From Parvularcula sp038749595 (GTDB lineage: Bacteria > Pseudomonadota > Alphaproteobacteria > Caulobacterales > Parvularculaceae): 64,000 nucleotides of DNA. Under the pieces are notes generated by a model. The model did not search any database, was not told where the DNA came from, and saw nothing but the letters and a program-made list of their open reading frames with translations. Made by a program: the position numbers and the translations under genes. Of the stretch, positions 29,683-38,249 are shown in pieces. The DNA lies in contig JBCDHW010000014.1 of assembly GCA_038749595.1 (NCBI GenBank), positions 1-64,000 of the forward strand, written 5' to 3'. How positions within the stretch are numbered: the first letter of the stretch is position 1; each line of letters starts with the position of its first letter.

Positions 29683-30315
29683 TCAGCCTCTTTTCAGGCG
29701 CCGAGCTCCAAAGCCAGCAAGCGCCGCCGCGAACAGCGGAGCTGCCCCAGGCAAGGGGATAGGGGCAAAGTCAGCACTGATATTGTCGATGATTTCAAAC
29801 AAGATCGACGGGCTGCGGTCCGCCTGCAGGTAAGTGAACACGACCCGATCCATGGTCAGGCCTGACAAGGTGATGGATTGGTTTAGTACGTCGTCCAGGT
29901 TGACCACCACATCCACGGACCCCACCGAGACCCCATTCGAGAAACCTTCCAGGTTCGCCAACGTGCCAGCGTCAGCGAATGCGGGATCGTCATTGCCAAA
30001 ACTCAGGGTGACCGCGGAGACCGCCTGGGCAAAATCAAGTTGAACGCCGCCGCGCGTTGCGCCGTCATCGACGACGACCAACCCCTGACCATCTGCTTGC
30101 TCCGGAGGTGTCAGTGTCCCCGCGCCAATAATGCGGACTTCGGATTCCGCCGTGTTGCTGAATGCGACCAACGGGCTATCGACGCTGGTGAAGCCGTTGG
30201 CGAAGAAACCTAAGCTATCGGCTTCAAAGTCGATGACAATATCCGCGGCTTGGGCTTGCCCAAACGCCGTGGCGAGAAACATCGCGGATGCCAAAGCCGT
30301 ACGTGTGCGTGTCAT
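29683..30315 (-). CDS. Exported protein with C-terminal IPLPGA sorting signal (2)
   Basis: The 210-residue protein starts with a signal peptide (TRTALASAMFLATAFGQAQA). Its body is a beta-sandwich-like domain opening ADIVIDFEADSLGFF, typical of PEP-CTERM proteins. It ends IPLPGAAPLFAAALAGFGARRLKRG, again a Pro motif, a helix and basic residues. The promoter side carries the palindrome TTAACGCGTTAA (30333-30344). It resembles the proteins at 25773 and 59524 in architecture but not in body sequence. Confidence 0.8.
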   Translation of the reverse strand: MTRTRTALASAMFLATAFGQAQAADIVIDFEADSLGFFANGFTSVDSPLVAFSNTAESEVRIIGAGTLTPPEQADGQGLVVVDDGATRGGVQLDFAQAVSAVTLSFGNDDPAFADAGTLANLEGFSNGVSVGSVDVVVNLDDVLNQSITLSGLTMDRVVFTYLQADRSPSILFEIIDNISADFAPIPLPGAAPLFAAALAGFGARRLKRG

Positions 30316-30332
30316 GTGATCCCCCTAAAAGA

Positions 30333-30344
30333 TTAACGCGTTAA
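30333..30344. promoter_or_regulatory. Perfect 12-base palindrome TTAACGCGTTAA
   Basis: It lies 18 bases upstream of the start of the minus-strand sorting-signal protein gene. The central CG with flanking TTAA resembles operators of LacI-family regulators, which often read AACGCGTT. It is not the CtrA spacing (TTAA-N7-TTAA). Function is inferred from position and symmetry only. Confidence 0.35.
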
Positions 30345-30467
30345 CGCCTGAATAGCGCATGTGGTTGCTCAAGCGTCAACGAAAAGGCCGGGTATGGTAA
30401 ACACGCGCTGCAAAGGGAAATCTTTTGCGTGGCCGACCGTGGGCAAGACCCTGTAAGCCCGCTCCCT

Positions 30468-31322
30468 ATGACCATGGACTTCAACGCTCTCCAGCTTCCT
30501 GTTGCGCCCGGCCGGCATCTTCAAATCGCGGTCTATGGTAATCCGTCTACGGAGCGTGTCGTCCTCTTCGATCCGGGGAGTTTTGGGATCTATGCGGATG
30601 GTCACCAGTTCTGCTTAGAACTGGCGCGGCGCGGTTGGCATGCCATCGCGATGACCCGTGCAGGGATGTACGGAAGTGATCCGCTCCCTGAGGGTCAAGC
30701 GCCGCTTCCCGGTTTTCATGTCGCCGATATGGCGCGCGCGTTGGACGCACTAGGCATCGATCGGCCCATCGTTCTGGCTGGCCATTCCATGGCCGGTGTT
30801 CGGGTGCATCTGGCGGCTCACCTGCTTGAAGAAAGGATACGCGGGCTGATCCTTCTCGATGCCGTCTGCCCCTCGCTGATGGATAGCTTCGTCTGGTCGG
30901 GCTGGGTGACCTGGGCCAAAACCCTCGGCAGCGCAGGAGCTTTCGTGGCCAGCACCGCGCTGGGTCCGATGGTCGAAGAGCTTCACCCCAACGGCCTCAA
31001 ACTCGAAGGCCGTCCGCGTGAGGACAAATTGGCCTCCGTCTCCTCCGAGGCCCACCTTATGGCCTCCGCAGCGGAGGTCGCTGCCACCGAGCGGAAGAGC
31101 TTCGCCGACCGCATCGAGCCAAACCTCAGCCTACCGAGCTTCTTCGCCACCGCCACACCGGTCAGTCAGGGTACGACCAAACTCGTCGAGGCGTACCAAG
31201 CCGCAGGAACCTGGGTCCAACGGATCAAACCCAAAAACGTCGGCCACGTCTCCCTCTTAGCGCCCCCTGTGGTAAGCAACCTCGCCGACGGAGCCGACGC
31301 TGTGTGGGAGGCGGCAAGCTGA
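30468..31322 (+). CDS. Alpha/beta hydrolase
   Basis: The 284-residue protein (start taken at ATG 30468; a GTG at 30429 would add 13 residues) has the alpha/beta hydrolase core. VVLFDPGSFGIYADG gives the oxyanion region, and LAGHSMAGVRVHLAAH holds the nucleophile Ser in G-H-S-M-A. VGHVSLLAPP near the C-terminus holds the likely catalytic His. No signal peptide is visible. The substrate cannot be guessed from sequence. The neighbouring genes do not suggest a pathway. Confidence 0.82.
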   Translation: MTMDFNALQLPVAPGRHLQIAVYGNPSTERVVLFDPGSFGIYADGHQFCLELARRGWHAIAMTRAGMYGSDPLPEGQAPLPGFHVADMARALDALGIDRPIVLAGHSMAGVRVHLAAHLLEERIRGLILLDAVCPSLMDSFVWSGWVTWAKTLGSAGAFVASTALGPMVEELHPNGLKLEGRPREDKLASVSSEAHLMASAAEVAATERKSFADRIEPNLSLPSFFATATPVSQGTTKLVEAYQAAGTWVQRIKPKNVGHVSLLAPPVVSNLADGADAVWEAAS

Positions 31323-31366
31323 CGAGCCGCGTTGTGCCTGGAGATAGAATGGGTTAGCTTCGCCGT

Positions 31367-31717
31367 ATGGGTATTCTCCACACCCAGCGATTTGTGCATT
31401 CAGGCGGCCACGATGCCAGCTTCGCCAGCCAGTTATTGGTGTTGGTGTCTACGTTGGTCCTCGCGGTGATCGGAGCTTTTGCTGCTGGCGCATTGGGTGG
31501 TTTTTTCGGTGGTAGTTATCGCTACGCTGTATTCGGCTACCTTGCAGGTGCGTGTCTCGGGGCAACGCTTATGAGCATAAGCTCGCAGAGCCTGCGGTTA
31601 GGTTTTGCTGCGCTCTTTGCCGTTGCCGGGCTTCCTGCGATTGTCCTTGCTCTACCGATCATCATCGAGATCAGTGATGGCATCGACGTCGGGAACGTGC
31701 TCCCGCCCAACCGCTAG
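31367..31717 (+). CDS. Small membrane protein, unknown function
   Basis: The 116-residue protein has three hydrophobic segments at about 22-45, 52-72 and 80-102, the first followed by a Gly-rich GALGGFFGGSYRYAVFGYL stretch. No family is recognised. The end overlaps by four bases the convergent FlhF-like gene, so the two transcripts interfere at the 3' ends. Confidence 0.6.
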   Translation: MGILHTQRFVHSGGHDASFASQLLVLVSTLVLAVIGAFAAGALGGFFGGSYRYAVFGYLAGACLGATLMSISSQSLRLGFAALFAVAGLPAIVLALPIIIEISDGIDVGNVLPPNR

Positions 31718-32853
31718 CGGTTCGCGCCGAGCCTTGCGGGGACGTCCATCAGTAGCCGCCGGGCGAGGTAGTCCGGGTGCGCCTCAATCAGGCCGTCGGC
31801 GATGAACGGCGCTTCGGAGAAATAGGCGAGGGCCATGCCCGCCTGGTGGCAGGCGGAGATCGCGGCGCCGATCCGGCGGGAGGCGTCGAACTTGGTGATG
31901 ATGCAGCGGCGCACACCAATTTCGCCAAACGCTGCGACCCAGTCGGCATGCTCAGAAACATCGCCGGACGCTGGGATCACGAGGATCATCTCAGCACCGA
32001 GGGCTTCCCGGAAAGCGCGGAGTGCATGCACGTCCGCAGAGGCAAAGGGGCTGACCCCCGGCGTATCAAGAATAATCCCTTCGCCGGGCCGGTCCTGGCG
32101 CATGATCTGGGCCACGTCCCGCGGCTCCTCGACAGCCCAGAAACGCGTGTCGAGCGCGTCGGCGTAGGTCTGCATCTGCTCCACCGCGCCCGCTCGGCCC
32201 ACGTCGGCGGATATAAACGCGAGGCGCCCGCCTTGCGCCGCAGCACTGGCTGCGATTTTCGCGGCGGACGACGTTTTCCCGGCGCCAGTTTGCCCGATCA
32301 GCATAATCGGCACGTCCCGGGCGATATTCAGGGGCGCAAACCGGAGCGTTTGGCTCAGCGCACCGGCCAGCAAGGCTGTCTCATCGCCGCGCCCGCCCAT
32401 TTTATGGGCCGTATCGACAAGTGTCCTGATCAGCCCGGGCGTCAGGCCGTGTCGGCCCAGCTTATGGTCCCAAGACCGGAAAAGCGGATCATTCTTGCTC
32501 GTGTCCCGGGTCAGCTTGCGCGAGAAGTCGCCGCGCAGAGCTTGGGCAGCATTCTGGCTCGGCGCCTGACCATATCCGCGATTGTCAGCGCTTCGGCCAT
32601 CGGCGCGCGGTTCTTTGAGCCCACCGAGGCTCGGGGCAGCGGCCTGTTGCTGCTGGCGTCCACGGCCAAACAGGCCAGACGTTACCCCACCTTCGCCTTT
32701 AAAAAGCGGCTCACCCTTGCGGATGCCGCGCATTTCGACGGAACCGTCGGGCCTGCGCCGGGTGGCAAGAACCACAGCGTCGGGGCCAAGGGCCTGGCGC
32801 ATCGCGGCCTTGGCTTCTTCTACATTTGCACCGTGGAAGGTCTGATAACTCAT
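31714..32853 (-). CDS. flhF: FlhF-like SRP-family GTPase
   Basis: The start at 32853 gives MSYQTFHGANVEEAKAAMRQALGPDAVVLATRRR, the N-terminal region seen in FlhF. The 379-residue protein has G1 (LIGQTGAGKTSSAAKIA, about 205), the switch sequence ISADVGRAGAVEQM, G3 (ILDTPG) and G4 (TKFD). FlhF places the flagellum at the cell pole in polarly flagellated bacteria. It is downstream of sciP on the same strand after 242 bases. The middle region is Ala/Gln/Gly-rich and looks flexible. Confidence 0.82.
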   Translation of the reverse strand: MSYQTFHGANVEEAKAAMRQALGPDAVVLATRRRPDGSVEMRGIRKGEPLFKGEGGVTSGLFGRGRQQQQAAAPSLGGLKEPRADGRSADNRGYGQAPSQNAAQALRGDFSRKLTRDTSKNDPLFRSWDHKLGRHGLTPGLIRTLVDTAHKMGGRGDETALLAGALSQTLRFAPLNIARDVPIMLIGQTGAGKTSSAAKIAASAAAQGGRLAFISADVGRAGAVEQMQTYADALDTRFWAVEEPRDVAQIMRQDRPGEGIILDTPGVSPFASADVHALRAFREALGAEMILVIPASGDVSEHADWVAAFGEIGVRRCIITKFDASRRIGAAISACHQAGMALAYFSEAPFIADGLIEAHPDYLARRLLMDVPARLGANR

Positions 32854-33029
32854 CGCCGCCGCTGAACTTCTCTTCACGGAACGCAGGCTCGGATGAACCC
32901 AGTCCCAGGTTTCTACCCAACCACGCGCCACAGCCTGGTCCGGTAGACTCCCTAACGGTTCATAGCTCAGCCTGAAAGGTCCGCGCGTCATAAGCTTCCG
33001 TCAAATGAGGAAGTTTCCCCCGTTTGACG

Positions 33030-33048
33030 CCCCAAATGACAGTTGGGG
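33030..33048. terminator. Hairpin between sciP and flhF-like gene
   Basis: CCCCAA (33030-33035) and TTGGGG (33043-33048) form a six-pair stem with a seven-base loop, just downstream of the sciP stop on the minus strand. No U tract follows, so it could be a weak terminator or part of the flhF leader. Confidence 0.25.
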
Positions 33049-33095
33049 ATGCACAGCGCGTGCCGGGCGCGGCGGCGGCCACGCCCTTTTTGAGC

Positions 33096-33380
33096 CTACT
33101 CGCGGTATTGCTGGACGCGGGTTGCGCGCAAACCCTGCATGCCGTGCTTGTCGATCGCCTTCTCCCAGGAGTGGAATTCCTCCTCGGTGATGCGGTACCG
33201 TTCACAGGCGGCTTCAAAGCTCAGAAGGCCGCCGCGCACAGCGGACACCACTTCGGCTTTACGGCGGATCACCCAGCGTTTGGTGCTTGGTGCCGGCAAG
33301 TCGGCGAGCGTGAGCGGTGTCCCATCCGGACCGATCACATAAGGCTCGCGTTGCTGCCGGCGATGCATTGTCGCTTCCAT
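33096..33380 (-). CDS. sciP: Cell-cycle transcription regulator SciP (DUF1153)
   Basis: The 94-residue protein contains YVIGPDGTPLTLADLP, then TKRWVIRRKAEVVSAVRGGLLSFEAACERYRITEEEFHSWEKAIDKHG, the helix-turn-helix domain of the SciP family, and ends in LRATRVQQYRE. In Caulobacter SciP binds DNA and blocks CtrA-driven transcription in new swarmer cells. The start at 33380 has GGGG six bases upstream; the ATG at 33368 is a possible alternative. The gene lies next to an FlhF-like gene, in line with a flagellar and cell-cycle setting. Confidence 0.9.
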   Translation of the reverse strand: MEATMHRRQQREPYVIGPDGTPLTLADLPAPSTKRWVIRRKAEVVSAVRGGLLSFEAACERYRITEEEFHSWEKAIDKHGMQGLRATRVQQYRE

Positions 33381-33497
33381 TATCATCCCCACGAAAGACC
33401 ACCCCCACGGCGGACACACAGCTACTCTTCAAGGGTGATAATACATAACGGCAGCTAAGAGTGTTCTAACGGGGAAGGTGAAAGCGCCGTGAACCCT

Positions 33498-33527
33498 CTG
33501 ACAAAATTGCGCTTTTTTCGCGCTAAT
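33498..33527 (+). promoter_or_regulatory. Possible promoter upstream of the serine hydrolase
   Basis: CTGACA (33498-33503) and GCTAAT (33522-33527) are 18 bases apart, about 130 bases before the ATG at 33660. The 240-base gap between sciP and this gene holds no convincing coding sequence. Confidence 0.25.
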
Positions 33528-33659
33528 GTGTGTCGAGGTGGTACATTTCAGTGCTTTTGCCGGTCTCTTTGTGTCAATGTGGGCTCTGGCCTGTTGACCG
33601 GGAGATGCCTAACGCGCGCTCATGGTCGGGCGGTCTTCACTCAAGGCTGAGGGAGTTAA

Positions 33660-34682
33660 ATGTTGCGTTTTGACCTTCTGCGGGCGTGTCTCGTCGCTGC
33701 CGTGACGAGTTTAGCCGCACCAAATGCAGGCTTCGCATCCGAATGGGATCGCGGCGCGGTTCTTCAGGCGTTCGATGACGATCCTCATGAGGATCTCCAC
33801 GCCGTTGTCGTGATGCAAGGCGGAAAGATCGTTGCCGAGCGCTACTACGCGGAGAGCGGGCCCGAGACACTGGTCGACATCCGATCTGCCGGGAAGAGCG
33901 TGACATCGCTGCTCGTGGGCATTGCGCTTGACGAGGGTCTGATCACCAGTCTCGACGACAAGGTGTCGAGTTATTGGCCCGAGGCAGCGGGTAAGGACAT
34001 TGGCGCGGCGCGCCTCGCGGACATCCTCACCATGCGGAGCGGGCTTGATGCCGACGCCGATGACGAAAGCTCCTCGGGGTACGAGGATCACATGGATCGC
34101 TCGGATAACCCGTTGGCATTCGCGCTGACCGTGCCCAAGGCGACCGAACCAGGGACCCGCTACGTCTACAACTCTCTCGCCGCTTACACCGCCGGGATCG
34201 TGGTCAGCCGCGCGGCCGGGATGTCGCTTGAGGACTTCGCGAAGGAAAAGCTTTTCGCGCCTCTGGGGATCGCCCGGTGGGATTGGCAGGAAGACGCCAG
34301 CGGCATCACCAAAGGACAGGGAAACTTGTTCTTCACCGCAAGAGGGCTGGCGAAGATCGGGTCGATGCTCCTCGCTGAAGGCACGGTCAACGGACAGCAG
34401 ATCGTCAGCCAGCGATGGATCCGCGAGAGTTTCGCGCCGCGGGTCGACATCTCCGAGGTCAATTCCTCGGCGCAAAGCTACGGGTATTACTGGTACCGCC
34501 AAACCTACACCGTTGGCGGAAAGCCGACCGAGGTGATCTTCGCGTCGGGCAATGGCGGCAATAAGCTGTACCTGGTGCCTGATCAAAACCTGTCGATCGC
34601 CGTTCTCTCCTCAGCCTACGGTCAGGGGAGGGGACATCGCCGATCGCGCCAGATCATCCGAGCGGTCATCGGCCCTGAATAG
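33660..34682 (+). CDS. Periplasmic serine hydrolase, class C beta-lactamase family
   Basis: The 340-residue protein has a signal peptide (about 1-26). The beta-lactamase-type motifs are present: SxxK in RSAGKSVTS (near residue 77), YxN/S as YNS near residue 171, and a C-terminal SGNGGN strand near residue 299 in place of the K-T-G/HxG motif. Such proteins act as esterases, DD-peptidases or amidases; true antibiotic hydrolysis cannot be claimed. It precedes aspS after 84 bases and has its own leader. Confidence 0.85.
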   Translation: MLRFDLLRACLVAAVTSLAAPNAGFASEWDRGAVLQAFDDDPHEDLHAVVVMQGGKIVAERYYAESGPETLVDIRSAGKSVTSLLVGIALDEGLITSLDDKVSSYWPEAAGKDIGAARLADILTMRSGLDADADDESSSGYEDHMDRSDNPLAFALTVPKATEPGTRYVYNSLAAYTAGIVVSRAAGMSLEDFAKEKLFAPLGIARWDWQEDASGITKGQGNLFFTARGLAKIGSMLLAEGTVNGQQIVSQRWIRESFAPRVDISEVNSSAQSYGYYWYRQTYTVGGKPTEVIFASGNGGNKLYLVPDQNLSIAVLSSAYGQGRGHRRSRQIIRAVIGPE

Positions 34683-34766
34683 CACGCAACGCCTCTGGGT
34701 GCTTGACCGCCGGGCGCGGCGTTGCCATGGCTCGCCGCTCAGCACGGCAAAAGGATTCTCTCGGCG

Positions 34767-36710
34767 ATGCATGCTTATCGGACCCACCATTGCGGCGCGC
34801 TGCGCGCCTCTGACGTTGGCGCAGAGGTGCGCCTTTCAGGCTGGGTGCACCGGAAGCGGGACCACGGCGGCATTCTCTTTATCGACCTGCGCGACCATTA
34901 CGGCCTGACGCAGATCCTTTGCGAGCCGGAGAGCCCGTTCTTCAAGGACGTGGACGCGGTCCGCGCGGAAAGCTGCATCCGCATCGACGGTAATGTCGTC
35001 GCGCGGGCGGACGATGCCAAGAACCCGAACCTCGCCACCGGCGAGATCGAGGTGCGGATCACGAAGTTCGAGGTGATGAGCGCGGCGGGCGATCTGCCCC
35101 TACCGGTGTTCCAAGAGCCCGACTATCCCGAAGACATCCGTATGCGGCACCGGTACTTAGACCTGCGCCGCGAGACGATGCACAAGAACATCGTCCTGCG
35201 CTCGGACGTCATCAAGAACATCCGCCGCGGCATGGAAGATGCGGGGTTCACGGAGTATCAGACGCCGATCCTGACGGCGAGCTCGCCAGAAGGCGCGCGC
35301 GACTTCCTGGTGCCCAGCCGTCTTCATGCCGGTAAGTTCTTCGCGCTGCCCCAGGCGCCGCAGATCTTCAAACAGCTGATCATGGTCTCGGGCTTTGACC
35401 GCTATTTCCAGATCGCGCCGTGCTTCCGGGACGAAGATGCCCGTGCCGACCGCTCAGCCGGTGAGTTCTACCAGCTCGACATCGAGATGAGCTTCGTTGA
35501 GCAGCAAGAGGTCTTCGACACCACCGGTCCTGTCGTGGCCGCTGCATTCGAAGCCTTCGCCGGCGAGCGCAAAGTCGACCCTTACCAGAGCTGGCAAAAA
35601 ATTCCGTACGCGGAATCGATGCTAAAATACGGCTCGGACAAACCAGACCTCCGTGTACCCCTCGAAATGCAGGTGGTGACCGAGCACTTCAAAGGCTCGG
35701 GCTTCAAGATCTTCGCTTCTATGGCCGAAGACCCTGAAAAGCAGATCCGCGCCATCCCCGCGCCCCAAGGGGGCAGCCGGGCGTTCTGTGATCGGATGAA
35801 TTCCTGGGCGCAGAAGGCTGGCCTGCCCGGCATGGGCTACATTATCTTCAAAGAAAATGGTGGGTACCAACCAACAGACATAGACAAGGAGCTGTTCATT
35901 CGCCTTGCTGCCAAAAGCGGCACCGCTCAGCAGCAAGGGGAGATGGATCATCTCTTTGACAAGTGGTTTGAAGGCCAGGGACCACTAGCCAAAAACATTG
36001 GGCCCGAGCGAACAGAGGCACTACGCCTTCAGCTCGGCCTGCAGGCAGGCGACGCGGCGTTCTTCCTCGCGGGCAAGCCCGCCGAGTTTGAGAAAGTCGC
36101 CGGAGCCGCGCGGGTGGAGATCGCGACCCAGCTCCACGAGCAGGGCAAGACCATGCCTGATGGCACGCCCATCTTTGACGAGCATCGCTTCGCGTTTTGC
36201 TGGATCGTCGACTTCCCGATGTACGAATGGGACGAAGAGCACAAAAAGGTAGAGTTCGGCCACAACCCTTTCTCGATGCCCCAGGGCGGTGTCGAGGCGC
36301 TCGAAGCGGCGTCTACGGACGAAGAGGTCTTGGCGCTAAAAGCGAACCAGTACGACCTCGTCTGCAACGGTTACGAGATGGCCTCCGGCGCGGTGCGGAA
36401 CCACAAGCCCGAAGTGATGTACGCGGCCTTTGCCAAAGCAGGCTACGGCCCAGACGTGGTCGAAAACGAATTTGGCGGTATGCTGAACGCTTTCAAATTT
36501 GGCGCGCCGCCCCACGGCGGGATCGCCTACGGCATTGACCGGATCGTCATGCTCCTTGCCGGGGTTGAGAACATCCGTGAGGTGACGATGTTCCCGCTGA
36601 CCCAAAACGCCGAAGATCTCCTCCTCGGCGCGCCGTCCGAGCCATCGGAAGAGCAGCTCAAGGACGTCCATATCCGCGTGGTGAAACCGATCGTCGAGGC
36701 CAAAGACTAA
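34767..36710 (+). CDS. aspS: Aspartyl-tRNA synthetase
   Basis: The 647-residue protein starts MHAYRTHHCGALRASDVGAEV at 34767; an upstream in-frame ATG at 34722 was not used because this is the family N-terminus. The OB-fold anticodon domain comes first (VRLSGWVHRKRDHGGILFIDLRD). The class II motif 2 region FRDEDARADRS is near 220, with a bacterial GAD domain at about 300-410, and motif 3 GIDRIVMLL is near 590. The overall length fits the bacterial type, which in Alphaproteobacteria is often non-discriminating (charges both tRNA-Asp and tRNA-Asn). Confidence 0.96.
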   Translation: MHAYRTHHCGALRASDVGAEVRLSGWVHRKRDHGGILFIDLRDHYGLTQILCEPESPFFKDVDAVRAESCIRIDGNVVARADDAKNPNLATGEIEVRITKFEVMSAAGDLPLPVFQEPDYPEDIRMRHRYLDLRRETMHKNIVLRSDVIKNIRRGMEDAGFTEYQTPILTASSPEGARDFLVPSRLHAGKFFALPQAPQIFKQLIMVSGFDRYFQIAPCFRDEDARADRSAGEFYQLDIEMSFVEQQEVFDTTGPVVAAAFEAFAGERKVDPYQSWQKIPYAESMLKYGSDKPDLRVPLEMQVVTEHFKGSGFKIFASMAEDPEKQIRAIPAPQGGSRAFCDRMNSWAQKAGLPGMGYIIFKENGGYQPTDIDKELFIRLAAKSGTAQQQGEMDHLFDKWFEGQGPLAKNIGPERTEALRLQLGLQAGDAAFFLAGKPAEFEKVAGAARVEIATQLHEQGKTMPDGTPIFDEHRFAFCWIVDFPMYEWDEEHKKVEFGHNPFSMPQGGVEALEAASTDEEVLALKANQYDLVCNGYEMASGAVRNHKPEVMYAAFAKAGYGPDVVENEFGGMLNAFKFGAPPHGGIAYGIDRIVMLLAGVENIREVTMFPLTQNAEDLLLGAPSEPSEEQLKDVHIRVVKPIVEAKD

Positions 36711-36725
36711 CGGGAGCGCGCGGCG

Positions 36726-37238
36726 ATGATCAGTGCAGCCCTCTTACTCCTCACCAGCGCCTCAGCATCACCGCAAGCGGCCGAAGAGGCAGAAGTGCTC
36801 GCTGTCGTCGACGCCTTTTTCGAGGCCTACTACGCCAAAGACGTCGACGGTTTTTACGCCACGTTGATGGACGATGCACGCGGCCGATCGGTGCGCCCTG
36901 ACGGAGCAGGGGGCCTCAAGATCTCCCCCAACGCGCCCGTCGCCGAGGTGTTCGGCGATCTCAGCCAATTTCCCACCGTGGTCGAAGTCTATTGGGATCC
37001 GGAAGTCCGGATCAGAGGCGGCGTCGCCCAGTTCTGGGCGCCTTATTATCTCGAGGTTAACGGCGTCCCCATCCATTGCGGCATCGATGCGTTTACACTC
37101 ATTCAGTCTACGGAGGGTTGGAAGCTGCACTCCCTCGACTATACCGCTGAGCCTGACGCCTGCAGCGCCTTGGGGTATGACCGAGCGAACGAGGACTTGC
37201 GCCCCCGTTCGCTGGTTGGGCAATTGAGCAAAGACTGA
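36726..37238 (+). CDS. Exported NTF2/SnoaL-like protein
   Basis: The 170-residue protein begins with a short signal peptide (MISAALLLLTSASASP). It then shows an NTF2-like alpha+beta pattern: VLAVVDAFFEAYYAKDVDGFYATLMDD, then mid strands and GWKLHSLDYT near the end. NTF2-like folds bind small molecules or act as enzymes, but no catalytic Asp/His pair can be assigned. It follows aspS after 15 bases and may be co-transcribed. Confidence 0.65.
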   Translation: MISAALLLLTSASASPQAAEEAEVLAVVDAFFEAYYAKDVDGFYATLMDDARGRSVRPDGAGGLKISPNAPVAEVFGDLSQFPTVVEVYWDPEVRIRGGVAQFWAPYYLEVNGVPIHCGIDAFTLIQSTEGWKLHSLDYTAEPDACSALGYDRANEDLRPRSLVGQLSKD

Positions 37239-37439
37239 GAGGGCATCAAAAGTCTTCGCTCTTGGGGCTTGGGAGAAACGTCAGGTCGGTGTGTTCACAC
37301 GAACCATGGCCATATCGGGTACCGGCGCGATTTGCAGGACAGGGAGGAGAAGAAGAGCCGAAGCCCAATCGATGTTTTGGGGCGCACCGATCAGACTTCG
37401 GCCCACGCACCGGCCCCGAAATGGCCATGGTGGACGCGT

Positions 37440-37604
37440 TTACTCGTTGGTGGCGAACCCGTCACAGGCGGTGTTGTCATAACCTTCTTTACACAGAAAG
37501 CTTTGGCACTGGTTCTGCATCACCGGGTCGTTGGCGTAAGCTTGGCCGACCAGCGTTGTCGGATCAGTCATCAGTAAGCAGAGCTCTTCAAATTCTTCCC
37601 GCAT
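37440..37604 (-). CDS. Small four-cysteine protein (54 residues)
   Basis: It starts ATG at 37604 with GGAGG eight bases upstream and ends with TAA at 37442-37440. Residues are acidic at first (MREEFEELC). Cys9, Cys33, Cys38 and Cys48 are present, with the C-terminal block CQSFLCKEGYDNTACDGF. No signal peptide or membrane helix is seen. The good Shine-Dalgarno and the cysteine spacing support a real gene. It lies in a stretch otherwise without genes. Confidence 0.5.
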   Translation of the reverse strand: MREEFEELCLLMTDPTTLVGQAYANDPVMQNQCQSFLCKEGYDNTACDGFATNE

Positions 37605-37703
37605 CGGAACCTCCGTTGGTTGGGGCCACCTCGTGGTGCCACATCCAACTGTTCGGGGGGAAACAGGAAAAGTTGCAGCCTGAAATCGAGAAATCCGATT
37701 TCT

Positions 37704-38183
37704 TCAGATGTCCCTGTCCTCAGGCTCGATTTTCCCGTCCGGCGTCCAGGCGAGCCATAGCCGATCGACCATCCAATCGCCTTGGTCACGCCGCACAATC
37801 ATCTCGACAACCACGACCCCGCCGGTCAGCCGCGCCTGGGCCCCGCACCCGAAGATCAAGAACGGGCGTCCCGACGGCCTGTTGATGGTCTGGGCGTTGG
37901 GGCAGATGAAGCTCTCGGCCTCGACCAAGGTGCCGTATTCGTTGAGGAACAGCTCGCGCAGCGCCACATAGTCCGGGTTGGTCGCACGCAAATCCGGCGA
38001 CTGCTCCGCCTCGATAATCGCGGGATCCCACTCGGCAGCATAAGCCTCGAAGGTCTCTGAAGCATAGGTCGCGGCCTGTCCGCTTTGGGAGACGAAGATG
38101 CCAATCAAGGCGCCGAATGAGATGACCATCACGACGACAAAGGCGACGGCGAGTATCCCAACTAAAGCAAAGACCCTGGTCAT
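37704..38183 (-). CDS. Membrane-anchored protein of unknown function
   Basis: The 158-residue protein (start taken at ATG 38183; an in-frame ATG at 38222 would add 13 residues) has one N-terminal membrane helix (about 3-27: VFALVGILAVAFVVVMVISF). A periplasmic domain follows with two Cys (FICPNAQT and IFGCGAQ). The C-terminus is Trp/Asp-rich (GDWMVDRLWLAWTPDGKIEP). No family is recognised. It is downstream of the CcmG-like gene on the same strand after 66 bases. Confidence 0.7.
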   Translation of the reverse strand: MTRVFALVGILAVAFVVVMVISFGALIGIFVSQSGQAATYASETFEAYAAEWDPAIIEAEQSPDLRATNPDYVALRELFLNEYGTLVEAESFICPNAQTINRPSGRPFLIFGCGAQARLTGGVVVVEMIVRRDQGDWMVDRLWLAWTPDGKIEPEDRDI

Positions 38184-38249
38184 CCCGGCACCCCACAGCT
38201 CACGGTAGAGTGATAAGAGCACGGCAGTGCGACGACGAAAAGACCTCGG

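Noticed and set aside
33660..34682. Antibiotic-resistance beta-lactamase
   Set aside because: The family motifs fit class C-like esterases and peptidases as well, and no resistance context is present.
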